Source of the DNA: Dermacentor variabilis | Lineage: Eukaryota; Arthropoda; Arachnida; Ixodida; Ixodidae | Length of the DNA stretch: 64,000 nucleotides | Assembly (NCBI RefSeq): GCF_050947875.1 | Contig: NW_027460401.1 | Span: 248,001-312,000, forward strand | Direction of reading: 5' to 3' | Shown: positions 63,893 through 64,000 of the stretch, one piece after another | How positions within the stretch are numbered: position 1 is the first letter of the stretch | Layout of the letters: the number at the start of each line of letters is the position of its first letter | The notes under the pieces: model-generated | Databases searched by the model: none | What the model saw: only the letters and a program-made list of their open reading frames with translations | Told to the model about the DNA's origin: nothing | Translations under genes and position numbers: made by a program

Positions 63893-64000
63893 GTGACGTT
63901 AACCGTTGCTGAACTTGGATCCGCACAGCTGACGATAAGCGGCAGAATCTGTAAAACAAGCCATGCGTGGTTATGCGCCATTGCCGATGCCGTGCTGCCC
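63893..64000. repeat. Partial monomer at right window edge
   Basis: The first 108 bp of a further monomer in the same orientation, with GAACTTGGATCC and CATTGCCGATGCC. The array therefore continues past the window. Confidence 0.9.

Larger units (their letters stand above)
1..64000. repeat. 204-bp satellite DNA array (whole window)
   Basis: Seen directly: the same block (GTGACGTTAACC, then CTGGGATCC, AAAACAAG, TTATGCGCCATTGC, GAAGGTAGCCGAG, CCGTTGCTGATG, TTGACGATCCAATTGG) recurs without interruption in one orientation. Monomer starts fall at 132, 336, 540, 744, 948, 1159 and so on to 63,893, giving 311 complete monomers. Steps are 204 bp, or 211 bp when a 7-base TCGTCCA block is duplicated just before the start (48 cases). 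Small indels total -19 bp, and 311x204 + 48x7 - 19 equals the observed 63,761 bp. Most monomers hold one BamHI, one HpaI and one MfeI site. No unique sequence, transposon or gene interrupts the array. Inference: a eukaryotic heterochromatic satellite, possibly centromeric. The species is not identifiable. Confidence 0.97.

Noticed and set aside
1..64000. Hundreds of 60-200-codon open frames on both strands as possible genes
   Set aside because: They repeat with the 204/211-bp period, start at the same GTG of each monomer and stop at the same TGA (or at TCTAGG on the reverse strand). They change with HOR fusions and have no independent start signals or recognisable domains.
1..64000. CRISPR array or bacterial repeat locus
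   Set aside because: There are no unique spacers between repeats; the entire 204 bp is repeated and no cas genes are present.
44013..64000. Boundary near 44 kb as a transposon or unique-sequence insertion
   Set aside because: Monomer register continues unbroken through the boundary and no non-satellite bases are present.

Overview
The whole window is one uninterrupted eukaryotic-type satellite DNA array. From the first base to the last it consists of head-to-tail, same-orientation copies of a 204-bp monomer (about 55% G+C in the monomer counted). Using the conserved GTGACGTTAACC-like block as the start, I place 311 complete monomers between 132 and 63,892, with a partial monomer at each end, so the array continues on both sides. 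Of the 311 steps, 48 are enlarged to about 211 bp by a tandem duplication of a 7-base block (TCGTCCA), and a handful carry 1-3 bp indels. These lengths sum exactly to the observed span. I see no protein gene, RNA gene, mobile element, CRISPR array or unique sequence anywhere. The many short open frames (60 codons forward, 60-200 codons reverse) come from a 68-codon period and are not genes. The organism cannot be named. A 64-kb pure satellite with multi-level repeats points to a eukaryotic centromeric, pericentromeric or subtelomeric block. CpG is not depleted (16 CpG in the counted 204-bp monomer), which argues against long exposure to heavy CpG methylation.

Above the monomer there is a higher-order repeat (HOR). 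Sixteen diagnosable monomer types, called A to P here in order of occurrence, form a 3,285-bp unit. It is present complete at 2,390-5,674 and again at 19,833-23,117, at a constant offset of 17,443. Nearly all other arrangements in the left two-thirds are edited versions of this 16-mer: a 9-mer (A-H plus an I/P fusion, 1,850 bp); a 2,250-bp 11-mer pair; a separate 2,251-bp 11-mer array at 35.0-43.6 kb (F fused to K); a 13-mer pair of 2,665 bp at 28.6-33.9 kb; and an 18-mer period of 3,685 bp at 24.1-28 kb. Every junction I could place is inside a chimeric monomer that keeps the 204-bp register, as expected from unequal homologous exchange between misaligned monomers.

Layout: 0-2.4 kb, 9-mer region; 2.4-5.7 kb, canonical 16-mer; 4.4-8.9 kb, 2,250-bp tandem pair; 7.2-12.3 kb, a segment repeated 16.4 kb downstream at 23.6-28.9 kb; 12.2-14.5 kb, a segment partly repeated at 19.0-20.8 kb; 14.5-16.3 kb, an irregular island containing monomers characteristic of the right-hand domain; 16.3-23.1 kb, long HOR runs; 23.1-23.7 kb, a mosaic junction; 28.6-33.9 kb, the 13-mer pair; 35-43.6 kb, the 11-mer array.

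At about 43,990 the array changes character. The right domain (about 43,990-64,000) uses another monomer set (called R-Z here), shares only a few types (L, M, P-like) with the left, and has no canonical 16-mer. It still contains a very recent tandem duplication (52,121-56,008 and 56,009-59,692) in which no base differences were seen at the sites compared, apart from one missing monomer. The window is best read as two satellite neighbourhoods with distinct homogenisation histories joined in one array. A centromeric role is plausible but cannot be shown from sequence.
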